From Acinetobacter qingfengensis (GTDB lineage: Bacteria; Pseudomonadota; Gammaproteobacteria; Pseudomonadales; Moraxellaceae): a stretch of DNA of 64,000 nucleotides. The number at the start of each line of letters is the position of its first letter. Position 1 is the first letter of the stretch. The notes under the pieces were generated by a model. That model worked only from the letters and a program-made list of their open reading frames with translations, did no database searches and was not told the DNA's origin. Shown one piece after another: positions 24,691-34,135 of the stretch. The position numbers and the translations under genes were made by a program. Location of the stretch: assembly GCF_008693185.1 (NCBI RefSeq), contig NZ_VXKN01000001.1:434001-498000 (forward strand), in the 5' to 3' direction.

Positions 24691-27519
24691 TTGCAACAAT
24701 TTGCTATTGGACAACGTTGGCTTTCAGATACTGAATCAGAACTTGGTTTAGGTGTACTTATCGATGTCGATGAGCGATCCGTCAGCATTTTATTCCCCAA
24801 AAGCGATGAAACCCGCGTTTATGCACGCAATAATGCACCTCTTTCTCGTATCATCTTTAATGTTGGAGATAGCATTCAGGATCAGGAAGGCTTGGACTGG
24901 ATTGTTGAAGCTATCAACGAAAATCATGGTGTGTTGCGTTATCATGCTAGACGTATTGATGAAAATGGACAGGATGTTGTCAAGGATCTCAATGAAACCC
25001 GTCTGGGAGCCCATATTCAGCTTTCAAAACCATTAGAGCGTTTATTAGCTAGTCAAATTGATTATAAAGAATGGTACGACCTGAGAATTCAGGCGTTGTT
25101 AATGCAGGCACAAATGAGCCGTAGTCCGTTGCGTGGTTTGCTTGGTGCAAGAGTAGGTTTAATTCCGCATCAACTCTATATTGCCAATGAAGTTGGTACC
25201 CGACTTGCGCCCCGTGTATTACTGGCCGACGAAGTAGGTTTGGGGAAAACCATTGAAGCAGGTCTAATTATTCATCAGCAGCTTAAAACCGGACGTAGTG
25301 AGCGTGTATTAATTCTGGTTCCTGACTCACTGCAATATCAATGGATGATTGAGATGCGCCGCCGTTTCAATCTACAGTTTTCATTATTTGATCTGACCCG
25401 TACCGCAGCCATTCGTGAACATGATCCTTATTTGAATCCGTTTTTAACAGAGCAACGTATTATTGCCAGTATTGATTTGATGCTGGATCATCCTGATTTA
25501 CATGAACAAGCGATAGAGGCTGGTTTTGATTTGCTGGTTGTCGATGAAGCACATCATTTAATGTGGAGCGAACAGGAAGGTGGTAATGATCGTTATGCAC
25601 TGGTTGAGGATTTTGCCAATAAAACAGCAGGTGTACTACTCTTAACGGCAACTCCTGAGCAACTGGGTGTAGAGAGTCATTTTGCACGATTGCGGTTACT
25701 GGATCCACAACGTTTTGATGACTTGGATCGTTTTCTTGAAGAAGAAGAACAATATCAGCAAACTGCCAAAATTGCAGAAATATTAATGTCTGATGAGCCG
25801 CTCGATTCCCAACAAATTCAAGCTATCGAAGCATTATTGGAACATGATTTTACTGATGAACCAGAACAACGTTATCGTGCGATTCATGAATTACTAGATC
25901 GTCATGGTACTGGACGTATTTTATTCCGTAATACCCGTGAAGCCATTCAGGGATTTCCGGGACGGGATTGTCAACCAGTTGCCTTGCCAAAGCCGGAAGA
26001 TTGGAATACCACAGGAAAATTACGTGAGCAAATGTGGCCCGAAGAACAGCAACTTGATGGTACATGGATGGAGACTGATCCACGTGTTACCTGGTTGCTG
26101 GAAGCCCTGCGTACAGATTTAAAACATAAAAAAGTATTATTGATTGCACGTAGTGGTCCGGTGGTTGAAGCACTGGAAAATGCACTACGCTTACATGCCG
26201 GTATTCGTACAGCAATGTTCCATGAAGGCATGAGTTTATTGGAAAGAGATCAAGCGGCTGCATATTTTGCTGAAGAAAGTTATGGTGCACAAATCCTGTT
26301 ATGCTCAGAGATTGGATCAGAAGGACGTAATTTTCAGTTTGCCAGTGATTTAGTATTATTTGATCTGCCTGCGAATCCTGATGTACTTGAGCAACGTATC
26401 GGTCGATTGGATCGTATTGGCCAGCAAAATCGTATTCAAATTCATGTGCCTTATATTGAAGGCTCTGCACAGGAACGTATGTTCCGCTGGTATAATGAAG
26501 CACTCAATATTTTTAGCAATATTTCGCCGACAGCCCAAACTTTGCAAGAAAACTTTATTGTTGAGCTTAAAGATTGTTTACTATCCGATTTATCAGAAAA
26601 ATTTGAAGCATTACTGGAAGAAGTTAACCAGCAACGTCAGCTTCTGGAGCAAGAATTACAGGAAGGCCGTGATCGATTATTAGAATACAATTCTTGTCGG
26701 CCAAAAGTTGCCCAGCGTATTGTTAATGCATTAGAAGATTACGAAGATAATTCATTGGTTCCTGATTTTATCAGACGATTTATGTCTTCAACCAATATTG
26801 ATTTTGATGAGCAAAGTAACGGAACTGTGATCATCCGACCGACTGATCAGATGCAGGTGCAAGGTTTGCAACTTGATGAAGATGGTATGACAGCGACCTT
26901 TTATCGAGATCAGGCACAAGCCCGCGAAGATGCGCAATTTTTAACGCTGGAACATCCTTTTGTTGAAAGCGTTATGGAATTTATCAATACCCAGTCTTTT
27001 GGTAGTGCTAACGTTGCATTATTAAAAAGTAATGCCATTAAACCGGGAACAATTTTGGTTGAAATATGGTTTAAACTTAATGCAATTGCGCCTAAATTAC
27101 TTAACGTGCCTGCCAGTTTGCCGAAACAATTAATTCGTGTTTTATTAAGTGAAAATGGTCAGGATTTATCTGAAAAAGTTGCTTCCCACGTTTTACAGCC
27201 ATATATTCAGCATCTGGATAATAATAATGCTCGTCAAGTGATTAAAGCTCGTCGTGAAATTATTGAGGAACGTTATCAACAGGCGCTGGATTTGGTAAAA
27301 ACACAATTACCGCAAATTGTACAGGATGCGCAACAACATTATCAAAATCGCTGGCAACATGAAATTGATCGGTTAAATTTTTTAAAACAGCATAATTCGG
27401 GTATTCGTCAAGATGAAATTGATCGTTTGGAAAAGCTAAAACAAGAAGGTTTAGCGGCCTTACAACAAGTGAATATCTCTCCGGAGGCAGTTCGCGTTAT
27501 GGTTTCTGTTAAGCCTTAA
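24691..27519 (+). CDS. rapA: RNA polymerase-associated ATP-dependent recycling factor RapA
   Basis: 942-residue Swi2/Snf2 ATPase that releases stalled RNA polymerase from DNA. The TTG at 24691, preceded by AAGGTGAG, gives MQQFAIGQRWLSDTESELGL, which aligns with the E. coli start; the GTG at 24682 lies within that ribosome site. N-terminal Tudor-like domains, Walker A VGLGKT (about 182-187), DEAH at 285-288, helicase C motif IGRLDRIGQ and the RapA C-terminal domains are present. Length is close to E. coli RapA (968). Confidence 0.95.
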   Translation: MQQFAIGQRWLSDTESELGLGVLIDVDERSVSILFPKSDETRVYARNNAPLSRIIFNVGDSIQDQEGLDWIVEAINENHGVLRYHARRIDENGQDVVKDLNETRLGAHIQLSKPLERLLASQIDYKEWYDLRIQALLMQAQMSRSPLRGLLGARVGLIPHQLYIANEVGTRLAPRVLLADEVGLGKTIEAGLIIHQQLKTGRSERVLILVPDSLQYQWMIEMRRRFNLQFSLFDLTRTAAIREHDPYLNPFLTEQRIIASIDLMLDHPDLHEQAIEAGFDLLVVDEAHHLMWSEQEGGNDRYALVEDFANKTAGVLLLTATPEQLGVESHFARLRLLDPQRFDDLDRFLEEEEQYQQTAKIAEILMSDEPLDSQQIQAIEALLEHDFTDEPEQRYRAIHELLDRHGTGRILFRNTREAIQGFPGRDCQPVALPKPEDWNTTGKLREQMWPEEQQLDGTWMETDPRVTWLLEALRTDLKHKKVLLIARSGPVVEALENALRLHAGIRTAMFHEGMSLLERDQAAAYFAEESYGAQILLCSEIGSEGRNFQFASDLVLFDLPANPDVLEQRIGRLDRIGQQNRIQIHVPYIEGSAQERMFRWYNEALNIFSNISPTAQTLQENFIVELKDCLLSDLSEKFEALLEEVNQQRQLLEQELQEGRDRLLEYNSCRPKVAQRIVNALEDYEDNSLVPDFIRRFMSSTNIDFDEQSNGTVIIRPTDQMQVQGLQLDEDGMTATFYRDQAQAREDAQFLTLEHPFVESVMEFINTQSFGSANVALLKSNAIKPGTILVEIWFKLNAIAPKLLNVPASLPKQLIRVLLSENGQDLSEKVASHVLQPYIQHLDNNNARQVIKARREIIEERYQQALDLVKTQLPQIVQDAQQHYQNRWQHEIDRLNFLKQHNSGIRQDEIDRLEKLKQEGLAALQQVNISPEAVRVMVSVKP

Positions 27520-27577
27520 ATTATTACCCAATATATTGGTTTAATTTGAGTTTATATCAAAAACTGATATAGCTAAG

Positions 27578-27605
27578 AAAGATAGCCATGCGCTATCTTT
27601 TTTAT
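27578..27605 (+). terminator. rho-independent terminator after rapA
   Basis: AAAGATAGC (27578-27586), loop CATGC, GCTATCTTT (27592-27600), then TTTATT. Confidence 0.85.
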
Positions 27606-27658
27606 TGAATTTATTATATTTTTGGTTTGTTGATATGATTAAGCTTATTAAAAATGAA

Positions 27659-28273
27659 TTAATTTTCAAAATTAGACATATTTAAATTTTTATCAACCCA
27701 AAAGGCATGATCTGCAAATTTCAGCATGGCATAATCTTCTCGACTATTGCCATAGGCATAAATTGATTCATAATCTTTAGGATTTAAACGACAAATGAGC
27801 TGTTTGATTTTTTCCTGATTGCTGCAATCTCGGCTAGCATAAAAACCTGTCAATTGATTGTTTAAACAATCAACTTTGGTGCAGATTAGCTCTACGCCTA
27901 AACGCTGTGCTAAGGGTTCCAGATATAAATCCAATGATGCAGAAACAATAACCACATGGTGTTGTTGCTGTTGATGCCATTGCAAACGTTCCAATAACTG
28001 CTGGTTTAATGCAGAATAATAAAGATAATGTGCAAATTGTTCGCCATAATATTTTGCTTTATTGACAGGGTAATGCTTAAACATTTGTCGATACAGCTCA
28101 GGACGCATACGATGTGGCGGATAAATTTTTGCATAATACGCAATAATTTGTGGCAAAACTTTTAAGCTTTTCTTGTAAAAATAAGGCTTATCAAATACAT
28201 AGTGCATAAATCCGGTAAAACTGTCTTTTTCACACAGCGTGCCATCAAAGTCAAATAGTGCAAGTGCAGACAT
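27659..28273 (-). CDS. HAD-IB family phosphatase (PgpC/SerB-like)
   Basis: 204-residue haloacid dehalogenase-superfamily hydrolase. Nucleophile and acid/base are D8 and D10 in FDFDGTL; motif II Ser in VIVSASLDLYLEPLA and motif III GNSREDYAML are intact. The subfamily IB layout with a helical cap (about 20-95) resembles phosphatidylglycerophosphatase C and phosphoserine phosphatase-like enzymes; the substrate is uncertain. Its ATG lies 3 bp beyond the DUF1615 gene stop on the same strand, so both are probably co-transcribed. Confidence 0.8.
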   Translation of the reverse strand: MSALALFDFDGTLCEKDSFTGFMHYVFDKPYFYKKSLKVLPQIIAYYAKIYPPHRMRPELYRQMFKHYPVNKAKYYGEQFAHYLYYSALNQQLLERLQWHQQQQHHVVIVSASLDLYLEPLAQRLGVELICTKVDCLNNQLTGFYASRDCSNQEKIKQLICRLNPKDYESIYAYGNSREDYAMLKFADHAFWVDKNLNMSNFEN

Positions 28274-28276
28274 CAG

Positions 28277-29464
28277 TTAGGATATTTTTAGTTTTAAACG
28301 TTTAGCACGTTGCATGCAGCTAACATAACGGCTATTCACACGTTCAGCATACCAATTGGTGTTGTAATCACGGCTTAATTTAGGGCCAGAAATCACTACT
28401 TTTGGCATAATGGCATAAGGTGCATCATGACCTATTTTATCTTGATATTTTTTTATGACATATTTATAGGTGTTGGTATTTTCAAAGGCTTGAGTTTTTT
28501 CTTTTTTTAGATCAGATCGAATATCTCCTGCAGATGGTGCTGTAGGGTCTTTAGAAAAGTATTGCATGAGTGCTTGTTCAGTACCACTTTTTTGTAACTT
28601 TACATCACCATCTTTGTTGTATTGCAATAAATCACCATCTAGATCAAGTTTTTCTTTTTCATCCATTAATTTGTTGAGCATTTTTTGAAAGGCAGCATTA
28701 CGGCTGGAATACATGCCAGAATTGTAATCTGCAAAGCGGTATAAAGGTTTATCATAATTAGCAGGATACATCATCAAACGATGTATTCCATAATACAAAC
28801 CACCATATTCTGTATACAGTTCATCACGTAACTGATTAATATTCATGTATGAACGCTTATTTTGTTTGGCATAATTAACATGCACTTGCATTGACCCAAG
28901 TGTGGTAATTGGATTAAAGCGTTCGGCAAGATCTTCTCCGACCAGTTTTGCTGCGCCGGTTAATAAGCTGACATGGTATTGCTGACTATAATAGCTAAAC
29001 ATTTCCCGATATAATTGATCAAGATCTTTTTCTGTTTTAACTTTTTTAATCTGATTTAAATAATTATCATCAGGTGTTGGTTTGGTTTTAAGCATATTTT
29101 CAAAATAACCTGCCATAGTCTTGCCCAGTTTATCTTGTAGACGTTCTTTAATTTCTGTGGCAGCTTTATTTCCTAAACCGGGTACAACGGGATTAGCAAC
29201 GAAATTTGACTCCTGATCTACCACAGCAACAATGGTACACATGTTTTCCGCATTTTGAGGAATCTTTAATTCATCTGTGATTTCTAGAATATCTTGTGCC
29301 CATGATTCCCGATCCTGTACACGTGCAGGAATCAATTGTTTGATTTTTTCTGCACTTAATTTGTTTTCATTTTCTGCACCTGATTGTCCGCCACAGGCAG
29401 TCAATAACAAAGAAGCAAGACAAAGAACAGAAATATGAAAATGGCGGTTGCTATTCATAAGCAC
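28277..29464 (-). CDS. DUF1615 lipoprotein (YaiW-like)
   Basis: 395-residue lipoprotein with a lipobox LLTAC (lipidated C24) followed by Gly-Gly, consistent with outer-membrane sorting. The rest matches DUF1615, the family of E. coli YaiW, a surface-exposed outer-membrane lipoprotein implicated in peptide uptake. Recognisable blocks are VDQESNFVANPVVPGLG, ITTLGSMQVHVNYA and YRFADYNSGMYSSRNAAFQ, which have a lysozyme-like/transglycosylase flavour. Enzymatic activity is not proven for the family. It precedes the HAD phosphatase by 3 bp. Confidence 0.8.
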   Translation of the reverse strand: MLMNSNRHFHISVLCLASLLLTACGGQSGAENENKLSAEKIKQLIPARVQDRESWAQDILEITDELKIPQNAENMCTIVAVVDQESNFVANPVVPGLGNKAATEIKERLQDKLGKTMAGYFENMLKTKPTPDDNYLNQIKKVKTEKDLDQLYREMFSYYSQQYHVSLLTGAAKLVGEDLAERFNPITTLGSMQVHVNYAKQNKRSYMNINQLRDELYTEYGGLYYGIHRLMMYPANYDKPLYRFADYNSGMYSSRNAAFQKMLNKLMDEKEKLDLDGDLLQYNKDGDVKLQKSGTEQALMQYFSKDPTAPSAGDIRSDLKKEKTQAFENTNTYKYVIKKYQDKIGHDAPYAIMPKVVISGPKLSRDYNTNWYAERVNSRYVSCMQRAKRLKLKIS

Positions 29465-29551
29465 ATTCTACAGCAAAAAACTAGCGTTCAAGGAGCACAA
29501 GTATACTCCGTTCTAACGGATTGAAAAGAGATTGGTAATATCAAAATTAAT

Positions 29552-30058
29552 TCATTTACTCTCATTGAGAAGCAATTGCAGACAAGTGAGATCCAGCCAT
29601 TGTCCGAACTTTTTACCAACCTGTGGAAAAGTGCCAATATGTTGGAATCCCAGCTTCTGATGTAGTTGAATGGATGCAATATTACCGGATTCGATTGCAG
29701 CGATCATGGCATGTTTATTTTGTTGTTTCGCTGTTTCAATCAATTGATTAAGTAAGTGGGTTCCAATACCACGACCACGATAAGTTGTATCAATATAAAT
29801 GGAATGTTCAATGCTGTGGCGATAACCATCAAAATATCGCCATTGCCCGTAACTGGCATAACCCATGACTTGCTGATGTTGCATATCGACTGCTACAAAA
29901 ACAGGTTCATTATTTTGTTGCTTTGCTGTTAGCCATTGTTCACGATTTTGCTGTGTTACCAATTGATCATTCCAGATGGCAGTAGTATGTTGTACTGCAT
30001 CATTATAAATTGTAGTAATCGCAGGAATATCCTGAATTTGGGCGGAGCGAATAAGCAT
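29552..30058 (-). CDS. GNAT family N-acetyltransferase (PAT/MnaT-like)
   Basis: 168-residue acetyltransferase. The acetyl-CoA pyrophosphate loop is RGRGIG (94-99), preceded by HSIYIDTTY and followed by IESGNIASIQLHQKLGFQHIG. This pattern is typical of the phosphinothricin or methionine-sulfone acetyltransferase group, which acetylates small amino-acid analogues. The true substrate is unknown. It stands alone between the DUF1615 lipoprotein and the divergent queD-like gene. Confidence 0.85.
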   Translation of the reverse strand: MLIRSAQIQDIPAITTIYNDAVQHTTAIWNDQLVTQQNREQWLTAKQQNNEPVFVAVDMQHQQVMGYASYGQWRYFDGYRHSIEHSIYIDTTYRGRGIGTHLLNQLIETAKQQNKHAMIAAIESGNIASIQLHQKLGFQHIGTFPQVGKKFGQWLDLTCLQLLLNESK

Positions 30059-30229
30059 AAGAAAATCCTGAAATATTAGGATTGATTAATCTTAATATTT
30101 TAAAATGTTTTGTTAATGAATGTGAAGTTATACAGTGATAGTGAAAGAATTTTCAACTTTTCATAAAATATATTCACAATTAAATTGGTTAGATTATACT
30201 TGACTAGATTTATAAGATTTTGACTGATT

Positions 30230-30826
30230 ATGATTATTCGTAAATTATTTAAGTTTGAAAATGCGCATATTGTACGCAATTGTACATCAGATCGCTGTAA
30301 GCGTTCCATTCATGGTCATAGTTATAAAGTAGAAATTTTATTGCAGGCAAATCGGCTTGATCATGGACAAATGGTCTATGACTTCGGATTATTAAAAGGT
30401 GTAATTAAGGATTTTATTGATAGTTTTGATCATGCCATCACCTTTTGGAATAAAGATAGTGCAGAATATATTGCTGCTTGCAAGAAGTTTAGTGCCAGAT
30501 GGATTGCCTTACCTGTTTCTCCTTCAGCAGAGCAATTTTCCCGAGTGTTTTTCTTTCTTGTTGCAGAAGTATTGAAGCAAACGCAAACTCAAAATGGTGA
30601 AGGGGATGTTACAGTTCATTCTGTGATTGTGCATGAAACTGATACTGGATATGCTCAGTGTTTTCTGGAAGACATTGAAAATGAGCAAATGGGTATTTTA
30701 ACTTTGCAAGAAATTGAATTTTCAGAGCAAGTTAAAGCAGAGTGGAGTCGTGCAGATTTATATGACAGGCTAAAGAGTGGTCAAAGTTTTATAAATCCTG
30801 TGGTAGAATTGCAAGTTCAATTGTAA
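30230..30826 (+). CDS. 6-pyruvoyl-tetrahydropterin synthase / QueD family protein, divergent
   Basis: 198-residue member of the PTPS/QueD family. Zinc ligands H13, H28 and H30 (IHGHSY) are present, and VHETDTGYAQC supplies the conserved Glu. The probable catalytic cysteine C23 is four residues before HGH (CKRSIHGH), whereas E. coli QueD has CxxxHGH, and a further C18 lies upstream. It is about 75 residues longer than E. coli QueD (121), with an insertion around 75-130 and a C-terminal extension. It may make 6-carboxytetrahydropterin for queuosine, or perform another pterin reaction. No other queuosine gene is nearby; ung follows 24 bp downstream. Confidence 0.75.
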   Translation: MIIRKLFKFENAHIVRNCTSDRCKRSIHGHSYKVEILLQANRLDHGQMVYDFGLLKGVIKDFIDSFDHAITFWNKDSAEYIAACKKFSARWIALPVSPSAEQFSRVFFFLVAEVLKQTQTQNGEGDVTVHSVIVHETDTGYAQCFLEDIENEQMGILTLQEIEFSEQVKAEWSRADLYDRLKSGQSFINPVVELQVQL

Positions 30827-30850
30827 AAAAGTCAGGGTAGATTTTGCTGT

Positions 30851-31561
30851 ATGCAGAGTGAAAAAACAACAGAACAACTCAAACGTGTCAAGCTGGATGA
30901 TAGCTGGAAATATCCGTTAGTAGATTCTTTAACGGGTGCGCGTATGCAGCACTTAAAAGAATTTTTAAAAACACAGCAGCAGCAAAATAAATTAATTTAT
31001 CCTCCGAACGCTCAGATTTTTCGTGCATTAAATGAAACCCCTTTATCTGAAGTAAAAGCGGTTATCTTAGGACAAGATCCATATCATGGTGTAGGCCAGG
31101 CGAATGGATTGAGCTTTTCTGTGAACAAGGGTATTGATTTACCGCCGTCTTTGCGTAATATCTATCATGAGTTAAAGACTGATCTGGATATCAATCCTCC
31201 TCGTCATGGCGATTTAAGTGCATGGGCAAAGCAAGGGGTATTGCTATTAAACAGCGTACTCACTGTAGAACGTGCGCAACCAGCTTCACATCAAAAGCAA
31301 GGTTGGGAAGAGTTTACGGATGCTGTGATTGATGTCATTAATGAGCAGCGTCAATCCGTAGTGTTTATTTTATGGGGAGCTTATGCGCAACGTAAAGGAC
31401 AGCGCATTGATACACAAAAACATTTGGTATTAAAAGCAGCTCATCCATCCCCATTGTCAGCGAACCGTGGTGGTTTTTTTGGATGTAAAGTTTTTTCAAA
31501 AACCAATGAATATTTAATACAACACGGCATTGAACCGATTAATTGGCAATTGGACGCATAA
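30851..31561 (+). CDS. ung: uracil-DNA glycosylase, family 1
   Basis: 236-residue base-excision repair enzyme removing uracil from DNA. The water-activating Asp is D76 in GQDPYHG (74-80), the uracil-binding region is LLLNSVLTV, and the second catalytic motif HPSPLS includes H198. Length fits the family (about 229 in E. coli). AGGGT precedes the ATG. It forms a tight cluster with the next two genes: the hydratase-family gene begins 5 bp after its stop. Confidence 0.95.
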   Translation: MQSEKTTEQLKRVKLDDSWKYPLVDSLTGARMQHLKEFLKTQQQQNKLIYPPNAQIFRALNETPLSEVKAVILGQDPYHGVGQANGLSFSVNKGIDLPPSLRNIYHELKTDLDINPPRHGDLSAWAKQGVLLLNSVLTVERAQPASHQKQGWEEFTDAVIDVINEQRQSVVFILWGAYAQRKGQRIDTQKHLVLKAAHPSPLSANRGGFFGCKVFSKTNEYLIQHGIEPINWQLDA

Positions 31562-31566
31562 ATAAA

Positions 31567-32685
31567 ATGAGTAATGATTATATTAAACACCCTGATGTTC
31601 TGGTCGAATCGCTTAAAAATGGCTGGTGGTCGGTACGACTTAACCGCCCAAAATCTTTACATGCTTTAGATGAACAGATTGTCACAGCACTTTATTCCAC
31701 CTTTGAATATTTACATCAAAATGACTTGGTTAAAGCCATTTGGTTTGATTCAACCACACCTAAAGCTTTCTGCGCAGGTGGCGATGTGCGAAAATTACGG
31801 CAATTGGTTCTGGAAGATCAGCTTGAACAGGCCAAACAATTTTTCAAGCAGGAATATGCACTTGATCGTTTGTTACATCATTATGCTAAACCTTTGGTCG
31901 TTTGGGGAGAAGGTTATGTAATGGGGGGCGGCTTGGGATTATTTATGGCAGCCCCATTTCGTTTGGTTACGCCGCATTCCCGTTTGGCCATGCCGGAAAT
32001 TAATATTGGGCTTTATCCGGATGTTGGTGCTACTCGCTTTTTGGCAGATCGTGGCACCATTGGTCTATTTATTGGTTTAACCGGATCAATCATGACTGCT
32101 GCCGGCGCATACAGTATTGGCTGGGCTACTCATGTTTGTGAGCAAGGGCGAGATATTGTGTTGAATCATTTGACCAGTATCCGTTGGAAAGATTATTCAG
32201 CAGGTGATTTCCGTGCTATTGATGATACTTTAAATAGTTTGCATCGACCTTTGGCTGCTGGCCCCTTGCAAAACTCTCTAGATGTCATTCATAGTGTTTG
32301 TCGTGGACAAGACTTTATTCAAGACTATCAGTCGATTTGTGGTTTGGGTAATGCACGTAGTGATTGGTTGCGTCAAGCCAGTGAAAATCTGAGTAATGGT
32401 TCACCAACAACTGCGGCATTAACTTGGTTGTTATGGCAATGGGCAAAACAAAATCGTTCATGGAATGAAGTGTTTAGTCTTGAAGAAGAAATTTCCGGGT
32501 GGAAAATTCAGCATGCTGATTTCATTGAAGGTGTACGTGCTCGGTTGGTAGATAAAGATCTGCAACCAGACTGGCAAAAAAAATCTTTTCAAAATCTAGC
32601 CGATTTATTTAAAGATAATCCGCCTTTTAGTGAATCTGTAGATAGCTGGAATGCCTTGTTAAGGCAGTACGGTATTTTAAAGTGA
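31567..32685 (+). CDS. enoyl-CoA hydratase/isomerase family, 3-hydroxyisobutyryl-CoA hydrolase-like
   Basis: 372-residue crotonase-fold protein from the ATG at 31567; an in-frame TTG inside ung would add a few non-family residues. The oxyanion-hole elements are FCAGGDVR (68-75) and GGGLG (120-124). E144 (MPEINIGLYPDVG) and D152 occupy the positions of the catalytic Glu and Asp of 3-hydroxyisobutyryl-CoA hydrolase, which acts in valine breakdown. The long C-terminal part is typical of that branch and not of plain enoyl-CoA hydratases. Its stop overlaps the tadA start. Confidence 0.8.
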   Translation: MSNDYIKHPDVLVESLKNGWWSVRLNRPKSLHALDEQIVTALYSTFEYLHQNDLVKAIWFDSTTPKAFCAGGDVRKLRQLVLEDQLEQAKQFFKQEYALDRLLHHYAKPLVVWGEGYVMGGGLGLFMAAPFRLVTPHSRLAMPEINIGLYPDVGATRFLADRGTIGLFIGLTGSIMTAAGAYSIGWATHVCEQGRDIVLNHLTSIRWKDYSAGDFRAIDDTLNSLHRPLAAGPLQNSLDVIHSVCRGQDFIQDYQSICGLGNARSDWLRQASENLSNGSPTTAALTWLLWQWAKQNRSWNEVFSLEEEISGWKIQHADFIEGVRARLVDKDLQPDWQKKSFQNLADLFKDNPPFSESVDSWNALLRQYGILK

Positions 32686-33182
32686 TACACCTTGCATCAT
32701 CTATAGTGGATAATTTTACACAAGAAGATTTGTTTTGGATGCAACAGGCACTTCAACAGGCAAAAATCGCACAGGAACAGCAGGAAGTTCCTGTTGGTGC
32801 TGTTATTGTGCATGAGGGGCAAATTATCGGGCAAGGATTTAATTGTCCAATTACCTCTCATGATCCAACAGCACATGCAGAAATTCAAGCCATTCGTCAC
32901 GCCTGTACACAATTAAAAAACTATCGATTGCCGGAAGGCTCGACTTTATATGTGACACTTGAGCCTTGTACGCAATGTGTAGGCGCTTTGATTCATGCTC
33001 GTATTGGTAAGGTGATTTTTGCGGCACATGAACCTCGTGCAGGATCTTTAGTAAGTGCAAGACAGCTACTCGCACAAGGATTTTATAATCATTATTTTGA
33101 TTTTGTGGGTGGCTGTAGGGAAGAAGAAAGCCGCTTATTGTTAAAGCAGTTTTTTAAGCTTAGAAGATCAATAAAAAAATAG
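32682..33182 (+). CDS. tadA: tRNA-specific adenosine deaminase
   Basis: 166-residue zinc deaminase converting A34 to inosine in tRNA-Arg(ACG). HAE (65-67) and PCTQC (C96, C99) are the zinc and catalytic residues; VPVGAVIV is the conserved N-terminal strand. The GTG start overlaps the upstream TGA (GTGA), implying translational coupling. Size and motif order match E. coli TadA (167). Confidence 0.95.
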   Translation: MIHLASSIVDNFTQEDLFWMQQALQQAKIAQEQQEVPVGAVIVHEGQIIGQGFNCPITSHDPTAHAEIQAIRHACTQLKNYRLPEGSTLYVTLEPCTQCVGALIHARIGKVIFAAHEPRAGSLVSARQLLAQGFYNHYFDFVGGCREEESRLLLKQFFKLRRSIKK

Positions 33183-33331
33183 CGCCGCACTATTGATTAA
33201 AACATTAATAATTTCTCTAAAATTGTTGAATAACTCATCTTTTATATTTTGTGGAATTTTTTGTGTCTTTTCATTGGTGGCAATTTCGCTTAGGCTATAA
33301 AAACCGATTGATATATGTGAAGACAGACAAA

Positions 33332-34027
33332 ATGGCAATTAAAATTATTACGATTGATGGACCAAGCGGTTCAGGTAAAGGTACATTGGCTGCAAAGCTG
33401 GCACAACATTATCAATTTCACTTGCTCGATTCAGGTGCAATTTATCGTCTACTGGGGCTAAAGTTACTTAAAAAAAATTTATTAAGCCAACTGGATACCC
33501 AATTGAAGGTTTGTGTGCAAACTGCAGAAAAATTAGATATTGAATTTAAATCTATAGAAGATGGCTTATTGGTATTGCTGGATGGGCAAGATGTTTCCAA
33601 AGAAATTCGGACTGAAACAGTGGGTGAATATGCATCTAAAGTTGCAGCAATTCCGGAATTACGTGCAGCTTTGTTACAACGTCAACGTGATTTTGCGGTA
33701 GCACCAGGATTGGTTGCTGATGGTCGCGATATGGGAACACTGGTTTTTCCTGAAGCCCAGGTAAAATTATTTTTAACAGCTTCTGCTCAGTCACGTGCCG
33801 AACGGCGTGTAAAACAGTTGCAGCAAATGGGTGTAGCTGCTAAAATAGATGGCATTTTAGCTAATATCGAAGCTAGAGATCAGCGAGATACGCAGCGTGC
33901 AGTTGCGCCATTAAAGGCGGCAGTAGACGCTAAAATTATTGATAGTTCCAAACTATCAATTGATGAAGTATTTGCAGAGATGCTTACACATATTGATCAC
34001 AGCTTTGCGATTAGTCATTCAGATTAA
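33332..34027 (+). CDS. cmk: cytidylate kinase
   Basis: 231-residue P-loop kinase phosphorylating CMP and d[12 protein letters not shown] (10-18) is the nucleotide-binding loop; [13 protein letters not shown] and the Arg-rich lid [14 protein letters not shown] are typical. The ATG at 33332 gives [10 protein letters not shown], matching the family, so upstream in-frame starts are rejected. It precedes rpsA by about 110 bp, the conserved cmk-rpsA order. Confidence 0.95.
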   Translation: MAIKIITIDGPSGSGKGTLAAKLAQHYQFHLLDSGAIYRLLGLKLLKKNLLSQLDTQLKVCVQTAEKLDIEFKSIEDGLLVLLDGQDVSKEIRTETVGEYASKVAAIPELRAALLQRQRDFAVAPGLVADGRDMGTLVFPEAQVKLFLTASAQSRAERRVKQLQQMGVAAKIDGILANIEARDQRDTQRAVAPLKAAVDAKIIDSSKLSIDEVFAEMLTHIDHSFAISHSD

Positions 34028-34135
34028 TTTTTTAAACAGTACTTTTATAAATCGGTCAGATTTATGGTTTATACGAGTACTTAACTAAACCGGACTTGCC
34101 TGATCCAAGACCGATATGACTTTACTAGGTATCAC

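Noticed and set aside
25850-26503. Antisense frames within rapA.
   Set aside because: Shadows of a strongly supported coding frame; no motif or start signal.
33470-33477. A8 run in cmk (also T8 in the UDG-like gene and A8 in the hydrolase-like gene).
   Set aside because: cmk is essential and A/T runs of this length are common here; unlike the G8 run they are not surprising.
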